A DNA stretch of 64,000 nt, taken from NCBI GenBank assembly GCA_003609755.1, contig AP017991.1:372001-436000 (forward strand), given 5' to 3'. The notes beneath the pieces are model-generated. The model worked only from the letters and a program-made list of their open reading frames with translations. It searched no databases and was not told where the DNA came from. Position numbers and translations under genes: made by a program. The DNA is from Planktothrix agardhii NIES-204. GTDB taxonomy: Bacteria; Cyanobacteriota; Cyanobacteriia; Cyanobacteriales; Microcoleaceae. Shown here piece by piece: positions 24,465 to 33,681 of this stretch. Each line of letters begins with the position of its first letter. The first letter of the stretch is position 1.

Positions 24465-25922
24465 TTAAACACTGGACTGTTTTACTGCCTGAATTGCCTT
24501 TCTGCGAACTTCTAAGATTTGACCAATCTCACGAGCAAAACTCGGTTGACGTTCAATCATTTGATTAACAACAATCGAAGAAAAGATCATCACTTCGAGA
24601 TCTTCAATAGCAGTTACAGAAACCGTACTAGGTTCACCAGAAAAAAGAGCCATTTCCCCAAAAAATTCTCCTGCTTTCAGTGACAATACTTCGCATTCAG
24701 TTCCCCACGCATCCGGGATTGTTAAAAGGGCTTTTCCTGAAATAATAATATAGAGATCGTTACCTGGATAGCCTTGCTGAATTACTTTTTCCCCTGTACC
24801 AAAGTGATGAAGCATAACCCCTTGAGAGAGGTTATCTAGGTTAGTTTGTTCTTTTTTGAGAGGCACAAATACCGGAATTGATTGTAGGCTTTCAGCAAAT
24901 TTCTTAGAAGGATCTTCTCCTGGAGAATTCGATCCACGAACATGATATAACGTCCGAATTGGAAAGGGAATTTTTAAATTATTGCGTTGGGCTGCATACC
25001 AAATTCGAGTCATAAACCGATCCCGAATTTTTTCCAATTCGCTATAGTTTTCAATAAAAAATTTTACCTCATAAGTTACACTAGAATCATCATAAGAAAG
25101 GGTAAAAATCTGCGGTTCGGGTTCGCTTAAAATTCCCTGAGTTGAAAGGGCTGTGCTTTTTAAAACTTGTTTGGCTAAATTCGGTGGATCATTATAGGAA
25201 AACCCAATTTGAATCCGTTCTGCATGAAGGCGTAAGGGTTGGCTAAAATTATGAATTGTTTCTCCACCAATCACTTTATGGGGAATTACAATCATTTCCC
25301 GATCAAAGGTTTGTAGGCGCACTGCACGCCAATTAATATCAATAACTTGTCCGACCGTATCTCCTACTTTTAACCAATCTCCAACGGTAAATGGACGCTC
25401 AAATAGCAGTGCAATTCCTGACATAATACTGCCCAATGTATCTTGAAGGGCTAAAGCAATGACGATGGAACTAACCCCCAATGCCGTTGCTAAACCTGCG
25501 AGATCTGCATTCCAAACACTTGACAATGCGATCGCAGTTCCCACCAAAATCAAAAATAGTCGAGAAAGATCAATCAGAAGTTTAGGAAATCTAGCTCGCC
25601 AAGTATCAGCTTCCGCTTGTTCAAACAAGATAACATTCAGTAGAGAAAGTGCAGCATGAATCACGAAAATCCACAACAACGTTTGCACTGTTCTGATTAA
25701 ATTGCTATTATGATCAAGTTTGAGAACATACTGCATAAACAGCAAGAAAACAAGCACAGGTAAAACCAAATTTCGCACTACCTGTAAAGTGGTTGCTAGA
25801 GGTTTACCCCGTTTTTTTAATCGATGGATAATTTCCCCCAGAACGATAATCAAAAAAGGAAACCCAACCGCAAGGGTAATTGACCAAATAAATAAATTAC
25901 TTTGAATAATTGTAGAGTTCAT
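24465..25922 (-). CDS. MscS-type mechanosensitive channel with C-terminal cyclic-nucleotide-binding-like domain
   Basis: 485 residues: four hydrophobic segments in the first 165 or so, the pore-lining and beta domain (SSIVIALALQDTLGSIMSGIALLFERPFTVGDWLKVGDTVGQVIDINWRAVRLQT), the MscS C-terminal region (to about 320), then a CAP-type domain at 372-485. The phosphate-binding cassette reads FFGEMALFSGEPSTVSV; the Arg that normally contacts the cyclic phosphate (FGE-x-AL...PR-x-A) is Ser432. Nucleotide binding is therefore doubtful. The gene lies 109 bp downstream of an adenylate cyclase gene on the same strand, with GGGAACAGGGGACAGGGAAC repeats in the gap. Confidence 0.9.
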   Translation of the reverse strand: MNSTIIQSNLFIWSITLAVGFPFLIIVLGEIIHRLKKRGKPLATTLQVVRNLVLPVLVFLLFMQYVLKLDHNSNLIRTVQTLLWIFVIHAALSLLNVILFEQAEADTWRARFPKLLIDLSRLFLILVGTAIALSSVWNADLAGLATALGVSSIVIALALQDTLGSIMSGIALLFERPFTVGDWLKVGDTVGQVIDINWRAVRLQTFDREMIVIPHKVIGGETIHNFSQPLRLHAERIQIGFSYNDPPNLAKQVLKSTALSTQGILSEPEPQIFTLSYDDSSVTYEVKFFIENYSELEKIRDRFMTRIWYAAQRNNLKIPFPIRTLYHVRGSNSPGEDPSKKFAESLQSIPVFVPLKKEQTNLDNLSQGVMLHHFGTGEKVIQQGYPGNDLYIIISGKALLTIPDAWGTECEVLSLKAGEFFGEMALFSGEPSTVSVTAIEDLEVMIFSSIVVNQMIERQPSFAREIGQILEVRRKAIQAVKQSSV

Positions 25923-26031
25923 TGTATAGCAGGGAACAGGGGACAGGGAACAGGGAAAACCGGAGGAAAAGACAGGTGTACGGTCTAGCTTTCAGCTTTC
26001 AAGATTCGGTTTAAAATGTCTATAAACTTAT

Positions 26032-28215
26032 TCATAAAATTCCCAAGCTCTCAACTTCAATTGGTGAGTGTTTACTTTTCAATAACCACCCATTCAATTT
26101 AGGTTTACCATTAACTTCTTTCTCCGATATTGGCTCAAACTGATAAAGATCCTGAAGCCGACGATAAACGGTCTGAGATACTAAAATTCTTCCGGGTGGA
26201 CAGGCATTTTTCAGGGCTGTAGCCAGGTTGATCGTATCACCCCAAACATCAAAAATACAGCGATTTCGACCCACAATTCCCGCAATAATATCCCCAGCGT
26301 TAATACCAATTGAAATATTCAAGGATAATCCCCGTTCATGACTAAATCGACGCACAATAATCAAAATTTCTAAGGCAACATCAAGGGCGCGTTTATCGTG
26401 ATCAAGATAAGGAATTGAAAGTCCACAAACGGCTAGATAACTATCTCCGATTGTTTTAATTTTTTCCATCCCATACCGTTCAGCAACTTCATCAAATGCG
26501 GTGAATAAATCATTTAAAATAGCAACAGATTCATTGGCACTTAAGGAGCTAGATAGTTTAGAAAATCCGGTTAAATCGGAGAACAAAACAGCAACATTTG
26601 ATAGTTCTTCAGCCATATCTTTGTTTCCCCGTTGAAACCGTTTTGCTACTGAAGTAGGAAAAAGACTTAACAATAATTCTTCATTTTCCTGATTTTTTTG
26701 TTCTACCAGTAAGGTTTCAGCCTGTAGACTCCGTACAATTTTATTGAAGGATTTTGCTAATTCTCCAAATTCATCTTCTGTTTCTAAAGGTACGATTGCA
26801 TCAAGTTGTCCTGCGGAAATTTTGCGGGTTCCCTTAATCAGTTGATTGATCGGGTTTACAAATAAATTAGCTAAAACCATGGCTATTAATGTTATTAATA
26901 ACATTAGTAATGTCGCTGAAATTAGAATTTGGTTCCGAAAGGAATAAATCGGAGCATAAGCTTCTGATATATCTATTTCTGATAAAATCACCCAGTCTAA
27001 TCCATCAATGCGAAGGGGTGCAAAGGAACTCAAAACCGGAATGTTTCGATAGTCTCTAATAGTTCGAGTTCCTTGCTTACCATTTAACGCATCAGCAACG
27101 GCTTCTGTCCTCACATATTGTTGTAAAATAGACGTACCATATTGATTGATTCGGTTGATTTCTGCCTCACTCATTCCTAGGGATCTCAAAGCTTTAGCAT
27201 AGCCTTTTGGATCTTGTACTAAAAACCTGGAAATGGAACGCATTAAGGTATCTCGTCCGACTAAATAAGTTTCTCCGGTTTGACCTAAACCATCGCTTTC
27301 CCAATGCTGATTACCCGTCATCACATGATTAATTTCATTAACTGGAAGTTGAAAAGCTAACACCCCAATTAGCTCAGATTGATTCAAAATAGGAGCCGCG
27401 ATAAATGCGGCTGGAGCGCCATAGGAAGGAGCATAAGCTTGAAAATCAATTATTGTGGCATAGTCCTTTGATTGTGCTTCTTTTACCTTCTGAAATAGAT
27501 CAGCGAGATTACTATTTTGATAGGGGCCGTTTTCCAAATTAGTTGTAAAGTCAGTTTCTTTGAAAACGGTATAAACGATATTTCCTTGGGGATCAATCAG
27601 GAACATATCGTAATAACTAAACTTCTGAATAATATTGCGAAAAATAGGGTGATAGCGAGCATGAATTTTGCTATATTCGCTCCCATCTTTGGCATAATCT
27701 AAGGCCTCTTTTTTACCCACGGGATGGGGATTATCAGCAATATAATAATATTGTAAATGGCGCGAAGCGATTGTTTTGGGTAGATAGGATTCTAAAATCG
27801 GTGAACCTTCTTCAGTTTGGGTGAGGCGGGGAAGAAATTTGTCACGGTAGTAAGCGATTAACTTGGGGTCAAAACTCTGTGTAATATTAATAGTTTGGAG
27901 TTGAGGATAAGCCGTTGCAAATTCTTGCATCGCCGCGATTATTGCTGGATCTTCGCTCAAGGTTTGGGTATGATTGCGAATATTTTTAAAGTAGGATTCA
28001 ATTTGGTAAGCTTTGGAAGCGCGAACACTCGTTAACTGATTAAAGACTCGGTGTGTTAGATTTAATTTTCCACTCCGATACCCTAAATAAGCAGTTACTA
28101 AAATTGAACAACTGCTGACGGCTAGCAGCATCATGATCAATTTGGATTTGATACTGACAGAGGTGAGCGATCGCATAATTAAAAAAGATATAGAGCTAAT
28201 ATTAGAGTATGTCAA
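26032..28215 (-). CDS. Membrane adenylate cyclase with extracellular Cache-like sensor and HAMP
   Basis: Up to 727 residues; an ATG at 28176 (MRSLTSVSIKSKLIM) is the likelier start. A first transmembrane helix (about 26-45), a large dCache-like extracellular region (about 60-400), a second helix (about 430-455), HAMP (about 456-510) and a class III cyclase domain (about 540-705). Metal Asp residues are Asp547 (FSDLTGF) and Asp591 (IGDSY). Lys587 and Asp656 (FDVWGD) indicate ATP as substrate. The transition-state Asn663 is kept, but the partner Arg four residues on is Ala667 (NLATA instead of NxASR), so activity may be low or need another residue. The next gene is a channel with a cNMP-binding-like domain. 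Confidence 0.9.
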   Translation of the reverse strand: MTYSNISSISFLIMRSLTSVSIKSKLIMMLLAVSSCSILVTAYLGYRSGKLNLTHRVFNQLTSVRASKAYQIESYFKNIRNHTQTLSEDPAIIAAMQEFATAYPQLQTINITQSFDPKLIAYYRDKFLPRLTQTEEGSPILESYLPKTIASRHLQYYYIADNPHPVGKKEALDYAKDGSEYSKIHARYHPIFRNIIQKFSYYDMFLIDPQGNIVYTVFKETDFTTNLENGPYQNSNLADLFQKVKEAQSKDYATIIDFQAYAPSYGAPAAFIAAPILNQSELIGVLAFQLPVNEINHVMTGNQHWESDGLGQTGETYLVGRDTLMRSISRFLVQDPKGYAKALRSLGMSEAEINRINQYGTSILQQYVRTEAVADALNGKQGTRTIRDYRNIPVLSSFAPLRIDGLDWVILSEIDISEAYAPIYSFRNQILISATLLMLLITLIAMVLANLFVNPINQLIKGTRKISAGQLDAIVPLETEDEFGELAKSFNKIVRSLQAETLLVEQKNQENEELLLSLFPTSVAKRFQRGNKDMAEELSNVAVLFSDLTGFSKLSSSLSANESVAILNDLFTAFDEVAERYGMEKIKTIGDSYLAVCGLSIPYLDHDKRALDVALEILIIVRRFSHERGLSLNISIGINAGDIIAGIVGRNRCIFDVWGDTINLATALKNACPPGRILVSQTVYRRLQDLYQFEPISEKEVNGKPKLNGWLLKSKHSPIEVESLGIL

Positions 28216-28361
28216 GAGAGAAAAAAATTCAATTCAATGTCAATGAGCGCGAATACCAACAACTTAAAGAATATGCAGAATCCCTTAATATTTCAATGGC
28301 TGAAGTCTTGAGGGATTATATTAAGTCTTTAAAACCCCGTCGTAGAACGACGGGGTTTTAA
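28209..28361 (+). CDS. Very small ribbon-helix-helix protein
   Basis: 50 residues starting MSREKKIQFNVNEREYQQLK, then EYAESLNISMAEVLRDYIKS and LKPRRRTTGF. A basic beta-strand followed by two helices is the ribbon-helix-helix pattern of CopG/Arc-type DNA-binding proteins. The start overlaps the cyclase start on the opposite strand by a few bases. The last nine codons and the stop lie inside a perfect 13-bp hairpin (28331-28359), so terminator and C-terminus coincide. A lone antitoxin, or a remnant carried by a mobile element, are both possible. Confidence 0.6.
   Translation: MSREKKIQFNVNEREYQQLKEYAESLNISMAEVLRDYIKSLKPRRRTTGF
28331..28359 (+). terminator. Perfect 13-bp hairpin overlapping the end of the RHH gene
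   Basis: AAAACCCCGTCGT (28331-28343), loop AGA, then ACGACGGGGTTTT (28347-28359). The stem is GC-rich at its centre and the right arm ends in four T residues, a plausible intrinsic terminator in both directions. It encodes the last residues of the small protein. The palindrome also resembles hairpins at IS200/IS605 ends. Confidence 0.65.
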
Positions 28362-28449
28362 ACCCATTTTTTCGATAACTTAAAAGTTCAGAACACAATA
28401 TGTCATAATTAAAGCTGACATATCTTGATTGTTACTTTCCTAATTATTA

Positions 28450-28794
28450 ATGGTTGCACTTCCCCTAGAACTTACAACAACGGTTTTAGAATTACAAAGG
28501 CAGTTATTAGTGGTTATTAACCATGCCACAGAAACCAGTTTTGTAATCATGGAAACCTATTCTGACACGGAAACCACTCTTATCGCCTTAGAAGATCTCG
28601 ATAATATTCGGCAAAGGGCAAATACCTACTATTCCCGATTTTATACCCTGATGGTCAGAATGGCTGAATCACAGCCGATTCCTAATTCTGCTATGCTGGA
28701 GCCGCTGACTCGTTCTATTGAGGACGCAATAGTCACAATAGCCAGAGCACAAGCTACAATTAGAGAAGAAAGGAGTAACTTTAATTTGCCATGA
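28450..28794 (+). CDS. Conserved-looking small protein of unknown function
   Basis: 114 residues, mostly helical: LTTTVLELQRQLLVVINHAT, ALEDLDNIRQRANTYYSRFYTLMVRMAE and LTRSIEDAIVTIARAQATIREER. I recognise no family. Its stop overlaps the start of the next small gene (ATGA at 28791), which supports both as real and coupled. The regular helices with polar and Arg-rich faces suggest a coiled-coil or structural role; this is a guess. Confidence 0.55.
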   Translation: MVALPLELTTTVLELQRQLLVVINHATETSFVIMETYSDTETTLIALEDLDNIRQRANTYYSRFYTLMVRMAESQPIPNSAMLEPLTRSIEDAIVTIARAQATIREERSNFNLP

Positions 28795-28970
28795 CTAAAA
28801 AACATCAACCCGATTTACAAAAAGTTAAACAAACATCTGTTAAAATTCAGGAAGTTTGCCAACGAGCAGATGCAGGGATTTCTATTTTGGATAATCTTAT
28901 TTCCCAGTTAGAAATCCAAATGAATGCTTCTGCTCTGTATCGTTATCGTTCAAAAAAAACTAAGAATTGA
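28791..28970 (+). CDS. 59-residue protein coupled to the preceding gene
   Basis: Begins MTKKHQPDLQKVKQTSVKIQ, continues EVCQRADAGISILDNLISQL and ends in basic SKKTKN. The ATG overlaps the upstream stop by 4 bp, and GGAG occurs 18 bases before it. One long amphipathic helix is likely. The family is not known. The strict overlap argues for a two-gene unit of helical proteins, perhaps binding each other. Confidence 0.5.
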   Translation: MTKKHQPDLQKVKQTSVKIQEVCQRADAGISILDNLISQLEIQMNASALYRYRSKKTKN

Positions 28971-29071
28971 TTAAATATTTAGCCATAACTATTTCAGAAA
29001 ACTGTCAAATATGATTTGATTTTCCCTACCTTCTCTCGGTCAAAGAAAGAAGAATAGGGAATTTAGTGAAA

Positions 29072-30331
29072 TTAAGCCGTTAACTGTTTTAAGGCATTTT
29101 CAACTGCTTGTAACGCCAAATTAACTTCTTCCTCAGTCACAATTAAAGGTGGCACAAAACGTAACACTTTCGGGCCAGCCGGAACTAATAATAAACCCGC
29201 TTCCATTACTACTTTTACGACCTGGGGAGAAGTTAATTCCACATCCTCTTTTAATTCCAAACCATTAATTAAACCCCAGCCTCGGACATCAGCAATTAAA
29301 TCAGGATATTTTTCAGCAATTTCTGTTAATTTACTGCGAAGTTGTTCACCCCGTTTCTGTACATTTTCCAGAATATTTTCTCTTTCTAAAGTTTGACAAA
29401 CAGCCAACGCCACAGCACAAACAAAAGGATTTCCGCCAAAGGTAGAGGCATGACTTCCAGGTTCAAAAACATCACAGAAAGCTTTACACATCATCGCCCC
29501 GATGGGAATACCACCGCCCAAACCCTTCGCGGAGGTAAAAATATCCGGTTCAATTCCTAAGTTTTCATAACCCCATAATTTACCACTGCGACCCATGCCA
29601 ACCTGAACTTCATCTAAGATTAAAAGAATGCCTTTTTGATCGCAAATTTGCCGAATTCGTTGGAAATATGCCATATCTCCAGGACGGACACCGCCTTCTC
29701 CTTGCAAGGCTTCTAACATAATAGCTGCAACCCGTCGCCCATCTTTATCGACTTCAGCAATTGTTAATTCTAAAGCATCAATATCATTATAAGGAACATA
29801 AACAAAACCTGGCACTAAAGGACTAAAACCTTTTTGATATTTAGGTTGTCCAGTAGCAGTAATTGTAGCTAAAGTTCGACCATGAAAACTGGCGTGGGCG
29901 GTAATAATAACCGGATCTTCAATATTTAATTTATCATGGGCATATTTCCGGGCTAATTTAATCGCTCCTTCGTTAGCTTCCGCTCCAGAATTACAGAAAA
30001 AAGCCTTATCTGCACAGGAATGATCTGTTAACCATTTCGCTAATTCTCCTTGCACGGGAACATAATATAAATTAGAAACATGGTGCAAGGTTTTAATTTG
30101 TTTGGTGACCGCTTCAATTAACACTGGATGGGCGTGTCCCAGGGTACAAGTGGCAATTCCCGCCACAAAATCTAAGTATTCTTTGCCATTGGTATCCCAA
30201 ACCCGACACCCTTCTCCCCGCTCTAAGGCAATGGGAAAACGGGCGTAGGTATTCATGACATGGGAATTAAAGTCATCAATACTAAAATCGCTGGTAACAG
30301 GCGCTTCTTTGACTAAGGTTTCTGGGCTCAT
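29072..30331 (-). CDS. argD: Acetylornithine aminotransferase
   Basis: 419 residues, a class III PLP aminotransferase converting N-acetylglutamate semialdehyde to N-acetylornithine in arginine synthesis. Motifs: GKEYLDFVAGIATCTLGHAHP, FFCNSGAEANEGAIKLARKYA (PLP phosphate), FHGRTLATITATGQPKYQ, LILDEVQVGMGRSGKLW with the PLP-ring Asp, and FTSAKGLGGGIPIGAM with the Schiff-base Lys. It closes a minus-strand run chlI-ruvC-hypothetical-argD with gaps of 55, 6 and 86 bp. argB is elsewhere in the window (8.3 kb). Confidence 0.95.
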   Translation of the reverse strand: MSPETLVKEAPVTSDFSIDDFNSHVMNTYARFPIALERGEGCRVWDTNGKEYLDFVAGIATCTLGHAHPVLIEAVTKQIKTLHHVSNLYYVPVQGELAKWLTDHSCADKAFFCNSGAEANEGAIKLARKYAHDKLNIEDPVIITAHASFHGRTLATITATGQPKYQKGFSPLVPGFVYVPYNDIDALELTIAEVDKDGRRVAAIMLEALQGEGGVRPGDMAYFQRIRQICDQKGILLILDEVQVGMGRSGKLWGYENLGIEPDIFTSAKGLGGGIPIGAMMCKAFCDVFEPGSHASTFGGNPFVCAVALAVCQTLERENILENVQKRGEQLRSKLTEIAEKYPDLIADVRGWGLINGLELKEDVELTSPQVVKVVMEAGLLLVPAGPKVLRFVPPLIVTEEEVNLALQAVENALKQLTA

Positions 30332-30417
30332 AAATTACTCCTAAATTCGGTTTGTGTTTGATTTCTAAATTTTAGGGTAAAATCTTCGTTTCCGGGGTTG
30401 GTTTTGTTACCAAATCC

Positions 30418-30792
30418 CTATAATTTATATTCTAAAGGTTGACAAAATTGCTCAATTCCCGATTTCACCGCATAAATGACAACCGGAGTAATTAATAGGG
30501 CTGGACATTGATTTTCAGCAATTAGAGATTCTACCATGGCTTTAATATTGCCTTGAATTAATTCTTCCCGCAGGTCTTTATTGCACAAACTCACTCGATA
30601 TCGTTTGGCTAAACCATCTAACCAATTTTCCGAAGTATCGGGCGACTGACCCACATAAATTGCCATTTCAATGGCGGCATCTTCGAGATCTCCTTCACAA
30701 TTTTCAATTCTATCTAAGGCTTCTAAAGCAACGGAATATTCAGCTAATTGCGAGCGAAATTGAGCGATTTCTTGAGAAGTTAGGATTATCAT
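30418..30792 (-). CDS. Hypothetical protein next to ruvC
   Basis: 124 residues beginning MIILTSQEIAQFRSQLAEYS, with LEALDRIENCEGDLEDAAIEMAIYVGQ and a C-terminal PALLITPVVIYAVKSGIEQFCQPLEYKL. No family name comes to mind, though the sequence has the even composition of a conserved cyanobacterial protein. It starts 6 bp after the ruvC stop, so the two are almost certainly co-transcribed. A link to DNA repair is only suggested by position. Confidence 0.75.
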   Translation of the reverse strand: MIILTSQEIAQFRSQLAEYSVALEALDRIENCEGDLEDAAIEMAIYVGQSPDTSENWLDGLAKRYRVSLCNKDLREELIQGNIKAMVESLIAENQCPALLITPVVIYAVKSGIEQFCQPLEYKL

Positions 30793-30798
30793 AAATTA

Positions 30799-31317
30799 TC
30801 AAATTAATTCATACTGAAAAATTATATCAGGATCAAACCAAGCTGTTAATGCGGTGGCTAAAGCATCCGCAGCATCATCAGGTCTAGGAATTTCTGTTAA
30901 ATTCAGTTCCCTAGCAACAGCTTCTTGAACTTGATATTTGTCCGCATTGCCATGTCCCGTTAAAGCCTTTTTAACTTGACCCGGAGTAAACTCAATTAAC
31001 GGAATCTGGTGTTGAGCCAAAACCAATAATAACACTCCTTTTGCTTGAGCAACAGCAATGGTATTTGCCATGCGATAAAAAAACAGTTTTTCCACAATAG
31101 CCAAATCGGGTTTTATATGGGTTAATAACTGGTTTAAATCCTCATAAATAATACATAAACGCTTGCCTAATTCGGTTTTAGGTGGGGTTTTAATTACTCC
31201 AAAATCAATCATAGAAACAGATTTTTGTTTTTGAGTTTGATCATCAATTTCACACTCTATTGCTCCAAATCCTAATATTGCCAAACCCGGATCAAAACCT
31301 AAAATTATTTTTTTCAT
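30799..31317 (-). CDS. ruvC: Crossover junction endodeoxyribonuclease RuvC
   Basis: 172 residues, the family's normal size. RuvC resolves Holliday junctions after RuvAB branch migration. The catalytic acids are visible: Asp9 in [13 protein letters not shown], the Glu in [12 protein letters not shown], and the pair in [31 protein letters not shown] is the conserved DNA-contact segment. It follows chlI by 55 bp, a gap that holds a GC-rich hairpin. Confidence 0.95.
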   Translation of the reverse strand: MKKIILGFDPGLAILGFGAIECEIDDQTQKQKSVSMIDFGVIKTPPKTELGKRLCIIYEDLNQLLTHIKPDLAIVEKLFFYRMANTIAVAQAKGVLLLVLAQHQIPLIEFTPGQVKKALTGHGNADKYQVQEAVARELNLTEIPRPDDAADALATALTAWFDPDIIFQYELI

Positions 31318-31326
31318 AAAATTTAA

Positions 31327-31353
31327 GGTGCGTCAGCCAGCAGCCCACGCACC
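31327..31353 (+). terminator. Hairpin with T-run between chlI and ruvC
   Basis: GGTGCGT (31327-31333) pairs with ACGCACC (31347-31353), and ATTTTTT follows on the plus strand. As a terminator it would act on plus-strand (antisense) transcripts, not on the chlI-ruvC transcript. On the minus strand it could act as a processing or attenuation hairpin. A similar GGTGCG / CGCACC hairpin lies at 57772-57802. Confidence 0.45.
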
Positions 31354-31372
31354 ATTTTTTGTCAATCACTAA

Positions 31373-32464
31373 CTAGGCATCAGGTAAACCAAAAACTTGA
31401 CGGAAAACCTTCTGAACTTTGAAACCAGAATCAATTGTTTCCAAAGGATCTTTGCGTAAACGATGACGCAAACATAAAGTAATCACCCGTTGAATATCAT
31501 CGACGGTTACTTCCGTTCGTTGTTCAAAAGCAGCTAAGGCTTTTGCCGCTCGGTTACTAACAATATCTCCGCGTAAACCATCCACATCTAATTCCGAACA
31601 AACTTGAGAAATTTTAACTCGTAAATCATAATCAATTTCTACAGAAGCAAGAAGGGTTTGAGCTTCTACAAGTTTATGTTGTAATTGGTGTTGGTCGTTA
31701 ATATGCTTTTCTAAAAAAACTTCAGGATTTTGATCAAAAGCGGTTCTTTCTTCAACAATTTTAACTCGTAAATTCGGTTCTTTTACGGTTCTAATTTCGG
31801 CGTGCATTCCAAACCGATCTAATAATTGCGGACGTAACTCTCCTTCTTCGGGATTTCCCGAACCTACTAACACAAACCGCGCCGGGTGACGAATAGAAAT
31901 TCCCTCCCTTTCCACGGTATTCCAACCACTGGCCGCCGAGTCTAACAAGACATCAACTAAGTGATCATCGAGGAGGTTGACTTCATCCACATACAAAATC
32001 CCCCGATTTGCTTTGGCTAAAAGTCCAGGTTCAAAGGCTTTCACCCCTTCAGATAGGGCTTTTTCAATATCAATTGTACCACAAACCCGGTCTTCCGTGG
32101 CCCCCAAAGGCAAATCTACCATCGGGACTTTTTTCCGAGATACGGGAATATCCTGATGTTGACTCAGACGTTCGCGGACGTTATCACTCATCAAGTCTGC
32201 ATCGGTGGGATGGCTATTGAAGGGGTCATCGGCGATGACTTCAATTTCGGGTAGTAAGTCCGCTAGGGCGCGGATAGTGGTGGATTTTCCCGTCCCCCGA
32301 TCGCCCATAATCATCACACCACCGATTTTAGGATCGATAGTATTTAAAATTAAAGCCAGTTTCATTTCTTCCTGGCCGACAATTGCGGTGAAGGGAAAAA
32401 CAGGACGACGAGACAGGTTGACCGTTGTTTGTGTATCTTTTGGCGTGACGACAGTTGAAATCAC
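31373..32464 (-). CDS. chlI: Magnesium chelatase ATPase subunit I
   Basis: 363 residues. ChlI is the AAA+ motor that with ChlD and ChlH inserts Mg2+ into protoporphyrin IX, the first step committed to chlorophyll. Walker A is GDRGTGKST (about 54-62), Walker [15 protein letters not shown], then [22 protein letters not shown] with the sensor Asn and Arg finger. The C-terminal helical lid includes [11 protein letters not shown]. It starts with GTG. This gene, and the GUN4 domains elsewhere, firmly place the window in a phototroph. It leads the run chlI-ruvC-hypothetical-argD. Confidence 0.96.
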   Translation of the reverse strand: MISTVVTPKDTQTTVNLSRRPVFPFTAIVGQEEMKLALILNTIDPKIGGVMIMGDRGTGKSTTIRALADLLPEIEVIADDPFNSHPTDADLMSDNVRERLSQHQDIPVSRKKVPMVDLPLGATEDRVCGTIDIEKALSEGVKAFEPGLLAKANRGILYVDEVNLLDDHLVDVLLDSAASGWNTVEREGISIRHPARFVLVGSGNPEEGELRPQLLDRFGMHAEIRTVKEPNLRVKIVEERTAFDQNPEVFLEKHINDQHQLQHKLVEAQTLLASVEIDYDLRVKISQVCSELDVDGLRGDIVSNRAAKALAAFEQRTEVTVDDIQRVITLCLRHRLRKDPLETIDSGFKVQKVFRQVFGLPDA

Positions 32465-32588
32465 AATTTACTCTCAATTTCCAATATTACCGTAATTTAT
32501 TTTTACACATTTGGGGGACAATGGGTTCAATCATCCGTCAACCGCCTGCTGTCATTGGTTCTTGAATTAACTTTAAAGGGTTGGAAAA

Positions 32589-33053
32589 ATGCTTAAACAT
32601 CTCTATGAAAAAGATTTTCAACTTTGGCTTCAGCAAACAATTGAACAGTTAGAACAAGGCAATTTTGCTGCTGTGGATATGGAACATTTAGTTGAGGAGT
32701 TAACCGAGTTGGGAAAATCGGAAAAAAATCGCCTAGAAAGTAATTTGATGGTTTTGCTGGCGCATTTACTCAAGCTAAGGGTTCAAAAAGATGCACCGGA
32801 AATGATCAAGGGAAGTTGGTATAATTCCGTTGATGAACATCGTCAGCGTGTTCAAAAGCAATTGCAACAAACTCCTTCTTTAAAATCTTATTTAAAAACT
32901 GCCCTGGAAACGGCTTATATTGATGGTCGTCGGTTAGCGATTAAAGAAGGAAAACGTGCTCAATTTGGGGTTCGTATTCCTAATCAAGAAGAATATCCTC
33001 AGATTTGTCCATTTTCACTTGAACAAATTTTAGATGAAGATTTTTATGGTTAA
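32589..33053 (+). CDS. DUF29 family protein
   Basis: 154 residues with the family hallmarks: LYEKDFQLWLQQTIEQLEQGNF, VDMEHLVEELTELGKSEKNRLESNLMVLLAHLLKL, and the C-terminal CPFSLEQILDEDFY. DUF29 proteins are small, helical, very numerous in cyanobacteria and of unknown function. It stands alone, divergent from chlI. Confidence 0.88.
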   Translation: MLKHLYEKDFQLWLQQTIEQLEQGNFAAVDMEHLVEELTELGKSEKNRLESNLMVLLAHLLKLRVQKDAPEMIKGSWYNSVDEHRQRVQKQLQQTPSLKSYLKTALETAYIDGRRLAIKEGKRAQFGVRIPNQEEYPQICPFSLEQILDEDFYG

Positions 33054-33681
33054 AATCCCTAACTAATAAACCGAGTTTCTAGGCTTCTTCGTAGGTTTCC
33101 CCATGAGTATGAGCAGTAGTATGCCTATGCAACTACAGATTCAACAGGAAAAAACCGTTGAGCTTCTGGAGTGCGAATAACAGGTGTAAGTAGTATTTAC
33201 AGCATCTTATTTAATTATATAGCAGTTATTATCGTGGTGAGGTGCACTGACTTGCTTGATCATCAAGCTTTTTAACTTCAAAGTGTACCTCACTTGACAG
33301 GGAACCGCGGTAACTCAACGAATTTATCTTAGTAAAATGCGAAGAAATCTGCAACCTTGATCTTGAAGTTGTTTCAGAAAACGCCGAAAACCATGACTGG
33401 CAAAGATTTAAACCTCGTAGAGTCCCTGCTCGTTACTGACGCACCTTATGGAAGTGATTGGTAAGAGGCGATAGACCAGATTTTTAGATATTTGTCAAGA
33501 TTTCTTCAATAAAAGTTGCAAACTTGGGAGAGTTGTGTTAACTTTTATTTTTACATATCCAGTTAAAAAATACTCAAACATCTTGATAAAAAAGATTTTT
33601 TCACAACCTCCGCATCCGGAATCACAACCAAACCATAGAAGAAATGACTTAGATAGCTGGTATGGAGGCGGGGTATAAATT
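33054..33681. other. Long spacer with gene debris
   Basis: 628 bp without an intact gene. AAACCGAGTTTCT at about 33068 is a degenerate member of the palindrome family seen near 39.3 kb. A 25-codon frame at about 33103 starts MSMSSSMPMQLQIQQEKTVE. Around 33314-33439 a stretch without a start codon reads CEEICNLDLEVVSENAENHD then WQRFKPRRVPARY and stops; it has the look of a gene tail, but I cannot assign it. The remainder shows nothing. Confidence 0.4.
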
